Shown: positions 52,307 through 60,800 of the stretch, piece after piece
How positions within the stretch are numbered: position 1 is the stretch's first letter
Layout of the letters: the number at the start of each line of letters is the position of its first letter
Program-made: the position numbers and the translations under genes
DNA from: Arthrobacter sp. 9V
GTDB lineage: Bacteria; Actinomycetota; Actinomycetes; Actinomycetales; Micrococcaceae
Direction: 5' to 3'
DNA: 64,000 nucleotides
Assembly: GCF_902506065.1 (NCBI RefSeq)
Contig: NZ_LR732912.1
Coordinates: forward strand, 4,762,396 to 4,826,395
Notes under the pieces: generated by a model
Told to the model about the DNA's origin: nothing
Database searches by the model: none
Seen by the model: only the letters and a program-made list of their open reading frames with translations

Positions 52307-52874
52307 CCGACTGCCTCGACGGTACTGCCTGCCTCACGGTAGCGCGGTACCGTCGGCTCACTGCCGTGCGGCTGGCCTGCGGGGGGATTCCCAGTTTTCG
52401 TCGGACCGAGGCCAGTTGGTTACGCAAAGTGGAGTCAGCAATACCCAGTCTCTTCGCCACTTCAATTCGAGGAAGTTCCTCGTCATTGAGGAAGTAAGCA
52501 TCTGCCGCTACTTCTTCAGCAGTGGTCAGAGGTACATAATTCCGCCCGGAAGCAGGATCAAAGGGCAGATGCGTGCCGTCGGCGGCAATGCTCTTGACCG
52601 CGGCCAGCAGGACGGGGAGCGTGGCTGTTTCAGGCACGTAGCCGCGTACGCCAAGATCCATCAGTCGTAAGACCCGTGAGCTATGAAGCACGCCGCCGTA
52701 GACAAGCACCCTATAGCTGTCATTGACCAAGTCCACCACATCGACTTCAAGTTCAGGCAACGTCCCGTCAACCACAGCTACTTTGCCTGAAGACACTGAA
52801 TGCAGCGAATGGGTGGCCCAATGGATCAACGCCGTGAATTGCCGATGCATGCTGACAACTAAAATCTGGGGCAA
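52293..52874 (-). CDS. LuxR/NarL-type response-regulator-like protein
   Basis: A 193-residue protein. The N-terminal receiver-like fold has ILVVSMHRQF, KVAVVDGTLPELEVDVVDLVND and GVRGYVPETATLPVLLAAVKSI. The C-terminal HTH is PRIEVAKRLGIADSTLRNQLASVRRKLG, lacking the usual LTxRExEVL opening. TTG 52874 is chosen since CAGGAG lies 7 nt upstream. It is probably co-transcribed with the large LAL regulator whose stop is at 52923. It likely regulates polysaccharide genes. Confidence 0.75.
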   Translation of the reverse strand: MPQILVVSMHRQFTALIHWATHSLHSVSSGKVAVVDGTLPELEVDVVDLVNDSYRVLVYGGVLHSSRVLRLMDLGVRGYVPETATLPVLLAAVKSIAADGTHLPFDPASGRNYVPLTTAEEVAADAYFLNDEELPRIEVAKRLGIADSTLRNQLASVRRKLGIPPQASRTAVSRRYRATVRQAVPSRQSVQSP

Positions 52875-52922
52875 CTCTGTACTCCTGTTTTGGTGGATCA
52901 AAAAGTTCTCGCAACTGCGTCA

Positions 52923-55634
52923 TCAAATGACTTGTGAAGCCGCTACGGCCCCCGATGTCAGGGATTTAGGCGCATTACGAATGAGATCTGCGAGTTGTTT
53001 TCGGGTGGTCGTATCCGTTTTTCGCAAAGCGTTGGATATGTGGCTCTCCACAGTCCGGATGCTGATGCCGAATTGCTCAGCGATGTCCTGGTTGCTCTGT
53101 TGCCCCGCGACGAGTGCAACTTCTATTTCTCTCAAGGTCAAAGAAGATCCGGGTGGCTCCGACCTGAAATCAAGCAACGTCCCCACCACGCCGAAACGGG
53201 CAACGAAACTCTTGGCCGCCTTCCTGATCTCGCTCGCAACAGCAGGCTCACCACTGAGTTGGCACCTCTGCTCTGCCCCGCGAAGGAGCATGGACACCTG
53301 GAAGGTGTCTCCGTCCAGCACGTAAGAGTCCAGCAAACGGCGCAGGCGGGGAAGATCCATCTCGATGGCAGCGCCCGCCACCTCCAGGAGTTGATGGTGC
53401 ACTGTCATGCCGCGGTCCTCCAGCATCTTTTGCAGGAGACCGCGGACGCGGGGACCCGGGAGGAGCCCCAAAGCGAAAAGCCCCGTGTGCATGGCTTCGA
53501 GGGCGAAACCGCTCGCAAGGGACTTTTCGATGATTCGGCTGGCTCGTTCGTCGAAGGCTTTGGCGCTCGCGGGGCGGCTGGCGGCGAGATCGTGCAAACC
53601 CGTTCCTAAACCCGGAAACGGACCATTTTCCGTGCCGCCGGAACCGGCCGTCACTCCCAGGGAAGTTGCTGGAACAGCGTCCCGCAGTGAGGATAGGCGC
53701 AACATGGCCAGATGCAACGACTCGACCAGAAACCCGGGTTTTCCCAGGGAAAAAGCCCGGCCCATGAGGTATTCAGCTTCGTCAAATAGGCCGTGATGAA
53801 GGAGGGAAAGGGCAGCTACGTAACTTTGACTGACGAAGGCAAGCTGATCGGCATTCTGCAAAGCCTTTTCCCGGCATTCGAGTGCCATCACAAGGGCCGC
53901 TTCTTCCCGACCGCTGGAGAGCATAGCCATTCCGCGGATGAAAGACTCGAAAGGCGGGTGAACGGGGGTTCCCCCGGCTGCGTCCATGGTCTCTTGAGCC
54001 TTCTGGGGGCTGAGACGATAAAGCTCCAGCATTGATTTGATGGTTGCTCCAATGCCGTCCGGTGACCCGGGCCCGGGGGTATCACCAAGAAGGGGATCCA
54101 TGGTGCCGGGGAAGCTGCCGTGCGATGCGCGAAGGAATGCGGTGACCGCTTCGGCTTCGTGCCGCAGACCCGGTTCTTTGGCAGACAGAGCCTCCAGGGT
54201 GGCAATCGCGCCGGGCAGGTTCTTCTCATGTGAGAACTGCCAGCAAGCCACGGACATGGTGAAAAGGAAGAGGTCTCCGGGTTCACCGCCATCGGTGTGT
54301 GTTTGAAGCAGCACCTCCTGGATTCGATGAGGGTTTGCAGGCGCCCCCCAATAGACCCTCAGGATGGCGACAGCATTGGACAGGCTGTGGTCGCTTTGCC
54401 ACCTCTGGTAGCACAACTCTTCGAAAGCATCACGGCGCTGCTGGAAGTACCGGCTAGCAGCGGCGTGGTTGCTTCCCATTTCCCTGCGAAGGACGGAGAT
54501 CGAAGCGGACAACATGTCATCTGTGGCCGCCTGCACGGCGTGATGTACAGGCTCTGCAACGAGATGATCCGTTACTGCGCTCCGTAGGATCCTCCGTGAG
54601 CTCAAGGTGTGGGCACGAAGGTAGTCGTCTACTATCGGCGGAAAGACAGCAGCAAGGAGCGCTCCATCCGGGCCTTCAATAACCGAGATCAACCCGTTGT
54701 ATTCAAGGTTGTCCAGGATGTCCTCACCGACAGCTGCCACCAGAAGGTCTACGGGGCTGGGACCAAGAAGCGACATCTTGTTCAACGCGCGGACTTCCTC
54801 CGGCCGCAAACCCTGGAGCAGGGCTTCCACCGTCCCGTGAAGATGTTCGTTGATCAACTCGGTGCCGTTCATGCACCAACGGCCGTCCTTGAGGATCACG
54901 CGGCCGCTAAGGGCCGAAGTCTGGATGATTCGGATCGCCAAGCGTAGGTTGCCGCCGGATTTGGTCAGCACGTTAGCCACCACATCCACTTCGGCCGGAT
55001 GGCCAAGTGTTTCCACGATGAGTTTGCTTATTTGTTCGTATTCGAGGGGCGCAAGTGAGACCGTCGCTTCGGGAATGCTTCCCAGATAGCCGGAGCTTCT
55101 GGGGTGGAACGGCCGGTCATTCGTGGTTGTAATCAGCGGAACGTTGGTCCTTCTCCGCAAAACGTCCACTACTGCCAAGGACTCGCGGTCCAGGTTCTCC
55201 AGATCGTCGATCGCTATCAGATGCATCCCGGACCTGGCCATTTGGACCGAGAGGAGGTCTACGATGCCAAGAATTCCGATTGTCCTGGAACGAAGATCCA
55301 GGCCCAGTGAGAGCACGCCGGCGAATGGCACGGCAGCAAGTGCCGGCGCAGCGAACATGGTGTAGACCGTGGCGCCGTCTTCTTCCAGTTTGGTAACGAC
55401 GCTCTTGAGGAGACTGGTTCGGCCACTACCGGGTGCCCCGACGATTCTCACGCCCAGACCTTTGGCGACATAGTCCAGGACGCTCGTGATCTTCCGTTTA
55501 TACAACTGCTGACCCCTTATGGAAGCGGCTCCTTGACCACTTGACGCTGCCAAAAGCCTGCTTCTGTTCGACCTACCTGTTTGTCCGAGAGTCATCGAAG
55601 AAAGAAAGGAAAATACCGGCCCTTCCAGGGCCAT
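52923..55634 (-). CDS. Large LuxR-family ATP-binding regulator (LAL type)
   Basis: A 903-residue regulator. It has an N-terminal AAA/STAND ATPase (Walker A GAPGSGRTSLLKSVV at about 61-75, Walker B LIAIDDLENL), a long helical TPR-like middle part (about 330-820), and the C-terminal LuxR HTH LTLREIEVALVAGQQSNQDIAEQFGISIRTVESHISNALRK (about 833-873). MalT-like proteins of this type bind an inducer in the helical part. The start is 55634, or 55595 if the shorter form is made. Confidence 0.88.
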   Translation of the reverse strand: MALEGPVFSFLSSMTLGQTGRSNRSRLLAASSGQGAASIRGQQLYKRKITSVLDYVAKGLGVRIVGAPGSGRTSLLKSVVTKLEEDGATVYTMFAAPALAAVPFAGVLSLGLDLRSRTIGILGIVDLLSVQMARSGMHLIAIDDLENLDRESLAVVDVLRRRTNVPLITTTNDRPFHPRSSGYLGSIPEATVSLAPLEYEQISKLIVETLGHPAEVDVVANVLTKSGGNLRLAIRIIQTSALSGRVILKDGRWCMNGTELINEHLHGTVEALLQGLRPEEVRALNKMSLLGPSPVDLLVAAVGEDILDNLEYNGLISVIEGPDGALLAAVFPPIVDDYLRAHTLSSRRILRSAVTDHLVAEPVHHAVQAATDDMLSASISVLRREMGSNHAAASRYFQQRRDAFEELCYQRWQSDHSLSNAVAILRVYWGAPANPHRIQEVLLQTHTDGGEPGDLFLFTMSVACWQFSHEKNLPGAIATLEALSAKEPGLRHEAEAVTAFLRASHGSFPGTMDPLLGDTPGPGSPDGIGATIKSMLELYRLSPQKAQETMDAAGGTPVHPPFESFIRGMAMLSSGREEAALVMALECREKALQNADQLAFVSQSYVAALSLLHHGLFDEAEYLMGRAFSLGKPGFLVESLHLAMLRLSSLRDAVPATSLGVTAGSGGTENGPFPGLGTGLHDLAASRPASAKAFDERASRIIEKSLASGFALEAMHTGLFALGLLPGPRVRGLLQKMLEDRGMTVHHQLLEVAGAAIEMDLPRLRRLLDSYVLDGDTFQVSMLLRGAEQRCQLSGEPAVASEIRKAAKSFVARFGVVGTLLDFRSEPPGSSLTLREIEVALVAGQQSNQDIAEQFGISIRTVESHISNALRKTDTTTRKQLADLIRNAPKSLTSGAVAASQVI

Positions 55635-55800
55635 ACCTTTGTCCCATTCCCCTATTACTCAAGTCTCAAGTGGACCAATGACTTGATTCGTGTCGTGGAA
55701 TGGTGACGTTCCTTAGTACTTTCGAATGTCAGTTAAGGGCACGCCGAATACACCCCGGCACCTCTACGGTGGCAGTTAAAAGGAGAAGTGAAAGTCCGCT

Positions 55801-56775
55801 CTAGCTTCCAGCCAGATTCCGGAGATGGTCCGGCAGCCGGTTTCCTGGCGCCCGGCCCCGGATCTCCAACAGTTCGCGGGCGTGTGCATGCAGCTTCTTG
55901 TCCTCACCCGAGACAGGTATCCAGGCCGGTACGGGGACAGCCGTGCCCGTTTCATCGCGCGCAACCATCACGGTGAGGCAATAGGTGGTCAGGTTCATGA
56001 TCCGGGTCTTGGGGTCACCCGAGCGGACATGAACGGCGATGTGCATGCCTTTGGCGCCGGTATAAACCAAGCGCGCCTCCACTTCTACAACGTGCCCGAT
56101 CAGCAGGGGCCGGTAAAAGCGGACACCACCGGAGAACACAGCAACAGTGTCCATGCCGCAGTAGCGGGAGGCGCAAACATAGGCGGCTTCATCAATCCAC
56201 TTCATCACGATGCCGCCATGGACTTTTCCGCCCCAGTTCACATCAGTGGGGGACGCCATGAACCTCAGGACGACGCGCTCGGCGGTCCCGGCGTCGGTAT
56301 ATTCCTGCGCGTTCATCGCGTTGACGATCTGTTCCCGGACCTCGATGCGTGCCAAGGCGTGGTCCCGCTGCTCGATTTCCGCGGGCGTGGACGGCTCAAA
56401 TTGGGGTACGGGAACCGGCTTGCCGTCCGGACCGACGGCGACGAAGATGACCATGCATTGGCTGTGCATGGTCTCCGGGCCGCCTTTGGGATCCCGGGAG
56501 CTGACAACGGTGTGGATGTGCATGGAGGAGCGCCCCGTGTAAACGATGGTGGATGTCACTTCCACCATGTCTCCGCTGTTCACGGGATCCCTGAAGTGGA
56601 TGTTGCCCACATACGCCGTGACGCAATATGCCTTGGCCCAGCCAACCGCTGCCGCATACGCTGCCTTGTCCACCCACTCGAGGACCGTTCCGGCGTCGAC
56701 AGATCCGCTGTGTCCGACGTCCATTGGTGCCGCGAGGAAGCGGAGGGTCACTGAGTTGGCGGCATCATCGCTCAT
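55801..56775 (-). CDS. Acyl-CoA thioesterase with two hotdog domains
   Basis: A 324-residue double-hotdog protein. The C-terminal domain has the standard ASPTDVNWGGKVHGGIVMKWIDEAAYVCASRY; the N-terminal domain has the equivalent APMDVGHSGSVDAGTVLEWVDKAAYAAA, with Asp in place of the His of the VHGG motif. So one site may be altered. It hydrolyses acyl-CoA in the cytoplasm. Family members of this length occur widely in actinobacteria. It is a stand-alone gene. Confidence 0.88.
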   Translation of the reverse strand: MSDDAANSVTLRFLAAPMDVGHSGSVDAGTVLEWVDKAAYAAAVGWAKAYCVTAYVGNIHFRDPVNSGDMVEVTSTIVYTGRSSMHIHTVVSSRDPKGGPETMHSQCMVIFVAVGPDGKPVPVPQFEPSTPAEIEQRDHALARIEVREQIVNAMNAQEYTDAGTAERVVLRFMASPTDVNWGGKVHGGIVMKWIDEAAYVCASRYCGMDTVAVFSGGVRFYRPLLIGHVVEVEARLVYTGAKGMHIAVHVRSGDPKTRIMNLTTYCLTVMVARDETGTAVPVPAWIPVSGEDKKLHAHARELLEIRGRAPGNRLPDHLRNLAGS

Positions 56776-56838
56776 GGTTGGAATCTTACTGTCGCCAGGT
56801 TTCTGTTACGTGACTAAGTCTGGCCACGGACGGCCTGG

Positions 56839-57402
56839 CTACCGTCTCTGGATGCCGAGGGTTGCGATGAGATCCTCGTGGAGTTCGAACCAGACCTTGT
56901 GGAAGGAGTCGCGATCCGTGGCCGTGAGCCATGCTTTGTCCTGGACAGCGTGCTTGAGTGCGCCCAGCAGGCGCTCCGAGTAGCCCTGGAAGCGGGGCAG
57001 CATGCCGGTGAGCTGACTTTCGAGTGGACGCCACGAAGCCAAGGCCCCTATCAGGACGTCCATGGCCTCTTCACTGGCAGGGATTTGCAGCTGGATGGCA
57101 CTGCAGGCCTCCACGACGCCGGTGTTAAGGTCCGCGAAATCGTCATGAATGGCCAGGACCGGGTCGCGGGCCCCGGCCCGGTCCAGTTCCTCGGCCAGCA
57201 ACCGCTCGTTCTCAGTTCTCCCCAAACCAGACAGGGACCAACCGCTGGTCCCCGCGAAGGTGCTGTGCGAAACCAAGCCGTTCACTCCGGCGTCGATGAG
57301 CTGGGACTCCACCAAACCCGGATCTCTGGAGAACCGGGCGGCCACCGCGCTCGTATCTGCGAAACCAAGGAGGCGAACGGCGTGCAAGGTGAGGAGGGTC
57401 AT
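56839..57402 (-). CDS. Partner of the PEP-utiliser domain protein (possible wHTH protein)
   Basis: A 187-residue protein. The first 80 residues look like a small winged-helix domain (LLTLHAVRLLGFADTSAVAARF, GLVSHSTFAGTSGWSLSGLGRTENERLLAEEL), followed by a helical region. Its ATG overlaps the stop of the PEP-utiliser gene by 4 nt, so the two are coupled. I cannot name the family. It may regulate or be regulated by the phosphohistidine partner (inference). Confidence 0.6.
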   Translation of the reverse strand: MTLLTLHAVRLLGFADTSAVAARFSRDPGLVESQLIDAGVNGLVSHSTFAGTSGWSLSGLGRTENERLLAEELDRAGARDPVLAIHDDFADLNTGVVEACSAIQLQIPASEEAMDVLIGALASWRPLESQLTGMLPRFQGYSERLLGALKHAVQDKAWLTATDRDSFHKVWFELHEDLIATLGIQRR

Positions 57403-57731
57403 TCGCTGTCCATCAGGGTGACAGTGCCCTGTGCGCCATCAATGGCAAGGGGCTCTCCGTCGGCAAGCAACTCCAAAGCACCCCGAACACCCAGCACGGC
57501 AGGGATCCCGAACTCGCGGGCGACGATCGCAGCGTGCGACAACATCCCGCCGGTCTCAGTGACCACCGCAGATGCCATGCCCAAGAGGGGTGTCCACGCG
57601 GGGTCGGTGGTGCGGCACACCAGGACATCGCCGGTCTCGAAGCGAGTGAACTCGTCCGGACCGTGGATGAGCCTGGCTGTGCCTTGGGCAGTTCCGCTGC
57701 TGGCGCCGACGCCGGTAAGCATGGTCATCAT
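57399..57731 (-). CDS. Stand-alone PEP-utilising enzyme mobile (phosphohistidine) domain
   Basis: A 110-residue protein equal to just the swivelling His domain of PEP synthase or PPDK: VLVCRTTDPAWTPLLGMASAVVTETGGMLSHAAIVAREFGIPAVLGV. TGGMLSHAA contains the phosphorylatable His. No PEP-binding or nucleotide-grasp domain is attached. It needs partners in trans, or acts as a phospho-switch. ATG 57731 (or 57728) lies at the domain start. The gene after it overlaps by 4 nt. Confidence 0.82.
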   Translation of the reverse strand: MMTMLTGVGASSGTAQGTARLIHGPDEFTRFETGDVLVCRTTDPAWTPLLGMASAVVTETGGMLSHAAIVAREFGIPAVLGVRGALELLADGEPLAIDGAQGTVTLMDSE

Positions 57732-57768
57732 CTGGCTATTTCTACCACCTGAAAGCTCCGGGGATGTA

Positions 57769-57811
57769 AAAGCGCGGCCCCGGCACCACAAGGTACCGGG
57801 GCCGTGCTTTC
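57769..57811 (-). terminator. Terminator of the pectin-enzyme transcript
   Basis: A long stem (about 19 bp with two mismatches: CGGCCCCGG-ACC paired with GGT-CCGGGGCCG) ending in TTTT on the minus strand, 22 nt after the stop codon of the large secreted enzyme. Confidence 0.85.
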
Positions 57812-57832
57812 AGGGACGAACTCTTGAAAGGA

Positions 57833-60800
57833 CTACTTAGCGCCCGTATATGCAATATTCGGCATAGAAGGCGCGTCCATGCCCACGCCGATATAGAAGC
57901 CCGGGTGCGGCGGCTGGTTGTAGGCGATATTCTCGCGCGCAACTGAGAGCCGGTACACGGGATCGTGCATCAGCGTCCGCAGCCGGACATCAGTGCCGGA
58001 TGTGGTGGTGTAGATGCGGAGTTCCGTGCTGTCTGCCGAACGCCAGGCAATTTCTTCCCGCCAGTCACCCAGGAGGTCGGCTTGGATGGCCGGGTTCCCC
58101 TTGGTGCCGTTGTTGCTGAGAGCGCCGGACGCAGTCAGCAGGCGGTCACTGCTTTGGGTGTTCCAGTTCCACTTGCTGATGCTCGGTGTGCCGCTGTTGG
58201 CAGCAACGTCCCAATCGTGGTCCACGATTTCGCGGAGCAAATCGCCGTCCCACCACGCCAGGAAGTTCGCTGCCGGGATTTTGGTGGAGAGCAGCTCTCC
58301 CTTGGCCGAGCGGAGTTCGCCTACCGGGGAATTCCAGGCAGCGTCACCGCCGACGGCCCAGGCCTCAGCTCCCAGATAGCGGGGGTCGATGTCGCCTGCG
58401 GCGCCGCGGCCTGTATCCCTGGCCGCCGGGATGCTCCAGAGCACCTCACCGGTAGAGGAGTCGCGGAAGGTGGCTCCGAGGTTGCCACTGGAGGCCATGT
58501 CTTCGTGAACTGCGAAGGTTTCCAGGCCGGGACGGGATGGGTCCAAGTCGCTGGTGTGGATGGCATCTCCATGGCCGAGCCCGGTGGTGTAGAGCGGCTG
58601 GCCATTGTCATCGATGGTCATGGAGCCGAAGATGAACTCGTCCTTGCCGTCGGCGTCGACGTCAGCCACGGACAGGTTGTGGTTGCCCATGCTCCGGTAC
58701 TGATCGCCGGAGACGTTGGAGTCGAACACCCAGCGCTTCACGATTTTTCCGTCCACCAGGTCATAGGTGGCCAGGACTGCGCGGGTGTAATAGCCACGGC
58801 TGAACATCATGGACGGGTGCTCGCCATCGAGGTAGGCAACAGCGCCCAGGAAGCGGTCCACGCGGTTGCCGTAGGTGTCACCCCAGGCGCCCACGTCGCC
58901 CCGCGGCGGGTCATAAGCCACGGTGTCCATGATGGTTCCTGTCTGTCCGTGGAAGACAGTGAGGAACTCCGGACCGGTGAGGACGTAGCCGCTGCTGTTG
59001 CGGTAATCCGCGTTGGCATTGCCGATTACAGTCCCTGCGGCATCCCGGGTCCCATCGGCGGTCTTCATGGCCACTTCAGCCTTGCCGTCACCGTCGAAGT
59101 CGTAGGCCAGAACCTGTGTGTAGTGTGCACCGGCCCGGATGTTCGGTCCAAGGTTGATCCGCCAAAGCTTGGTGCCTTCCATGGTGTACGCGTCCACATA
59201 AACGGTGCCCGTGTAGCCGGCCTGAGAGTTGTCCTTGGCGTTGGACGGAGACCACATCTGGATGATCTCGTAGCGTCCGTCGCCGTCAAGGTCGGCTACT
59301 GTGGCGTCACCGGCCGAGTAGCTGTAGGGCTGCCCGTCCTTGGTGTAGTCGTCAGCCGGCTTATCCAGCTTGATGGCCAGGTAGTCCTGCGCCAGGGGGC
59401 TGAATTCCTTGGTCTCCTTCTCGCCGCTGTTTCCACCGCCGGCTACTTTGATCACATACTTTGAGGTAGCGGTCCCGGTGGTGTCCAGGTAGCTGGTGCT
59501 GTTGGTGATGGGCGAGGACGTGATCTTCTTGCCGTCGCGGAAGACGTCGAAGCCGATCTTGTCTTCATCGAGGCCGAGCATCCGCCAGCCGATCCGGATG
59601 CCCTCAGCGGTTGGAATGGCTACAGGGGCCCGGTCCAGCTTCTCCATCTGACGGTCCAGGACTACTACGTCCTCGGTTCCGACGGTCTCCGATGGGGCCG
59701 ATTCTCCGCCGGCGTTCAGTGCCGTGACCTGGTAGTAGTACTTGATCGTGGTCAGGACGGTGGTGTCGGTGAACTTCTTGTCATCGGTTTTACCCACATA
59801 GGTGAATGCCCCGTCAGGTGCCGTCGAGCGGTAGACGAGGTACGCCGTCGAGCCCTTAACCTCACCCCACTGAAGCGAAACGCTGGTCTTTTCCACCTTC
59901 TTGGTCTTCAGCTTTTCAGGTGCGGCGGGCGCTGGGGTTGAGGGGTCGATCAGCGGCACGTCCAAAGTGTTGGACGGGACGGACTCCAGCCCGGTGCGGT
60001 CTACGGCGGTGACGTAATACTTGTAGGGCAGGCCCGCGGCGGCGGTGGTATCCGAATACGCCGGCTCGGTAACGTTCTCCGCGATCAGCTGCGCCGACGT
60101 CTCGAACGGTGCCTGACGGAATACGCGGTAGCTGGCTGCATCGCCAACAACGTCCCAGGAAAGCCCGACGACGGGCGGCTGGGCGGCCGCGTCTACGGAC
60201 GTGGTTTTGAGGTTGCTTGGGCCGACCAGGAGGGGAGTGACCTCGAGCCCGTTGAGGCGCTGGCCGGATCCGCTGATGCTCAGGTTGAGCTGGCCGTCCG
60301 TTACCAGGACCTCGTTGATGACCTTTGTGGCGGACGCAGCCTTGCCGGAGGTGACGGTGCCGAAGCCCTTGCCTTCCACGGCGATGTCAGTCCGCGTGGA
60401 GCCGATCCAGTCGCTGTGGTACGTCTTCAGGGCGTAGGTGCCGTTGGGAACATCCAGCTGGAATTCGAAGCTTGCGCCGCTGAGGACGAAGTCCCGGAGC
60501 AAGTTGGTGGTGGTGGCGCCGCGGTCGCGATCACTCAGGACCGTGGTGTCCTTGAAGCCGTAACCGCGCTCGGCAGCGTAGGCCATGGTCCGGTTGACCT
60601 CGGTGTAGCCTGCTTCCACAGGGGCGCCGATGGGTCCGAAGTCGAACTTGTACGTGGCCTGCTTGGTGGTCAACGCCAAGGCGTCGCTGTACTCGGAAAG
60701 GCCTTTGGCGTTCATCGCTGCCACGCGGACGTTGTAGGCGGTGCCTTCCGCCAGACCGTTGAGGTTGGTGGTGGGAATGGTGGAGGTGGTGGCCAGCTTG

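Noticed and set aside
57965..59464. A 499-codon plus-strand open frame opposite the pectin enzyme (also 60416-61669)
   Set aside because: These are shadows of the high-GC minus-strand gene. The translations are Val/Gly-rich without motifs, while the minus strand shows clear PL11 and SGNH domains.
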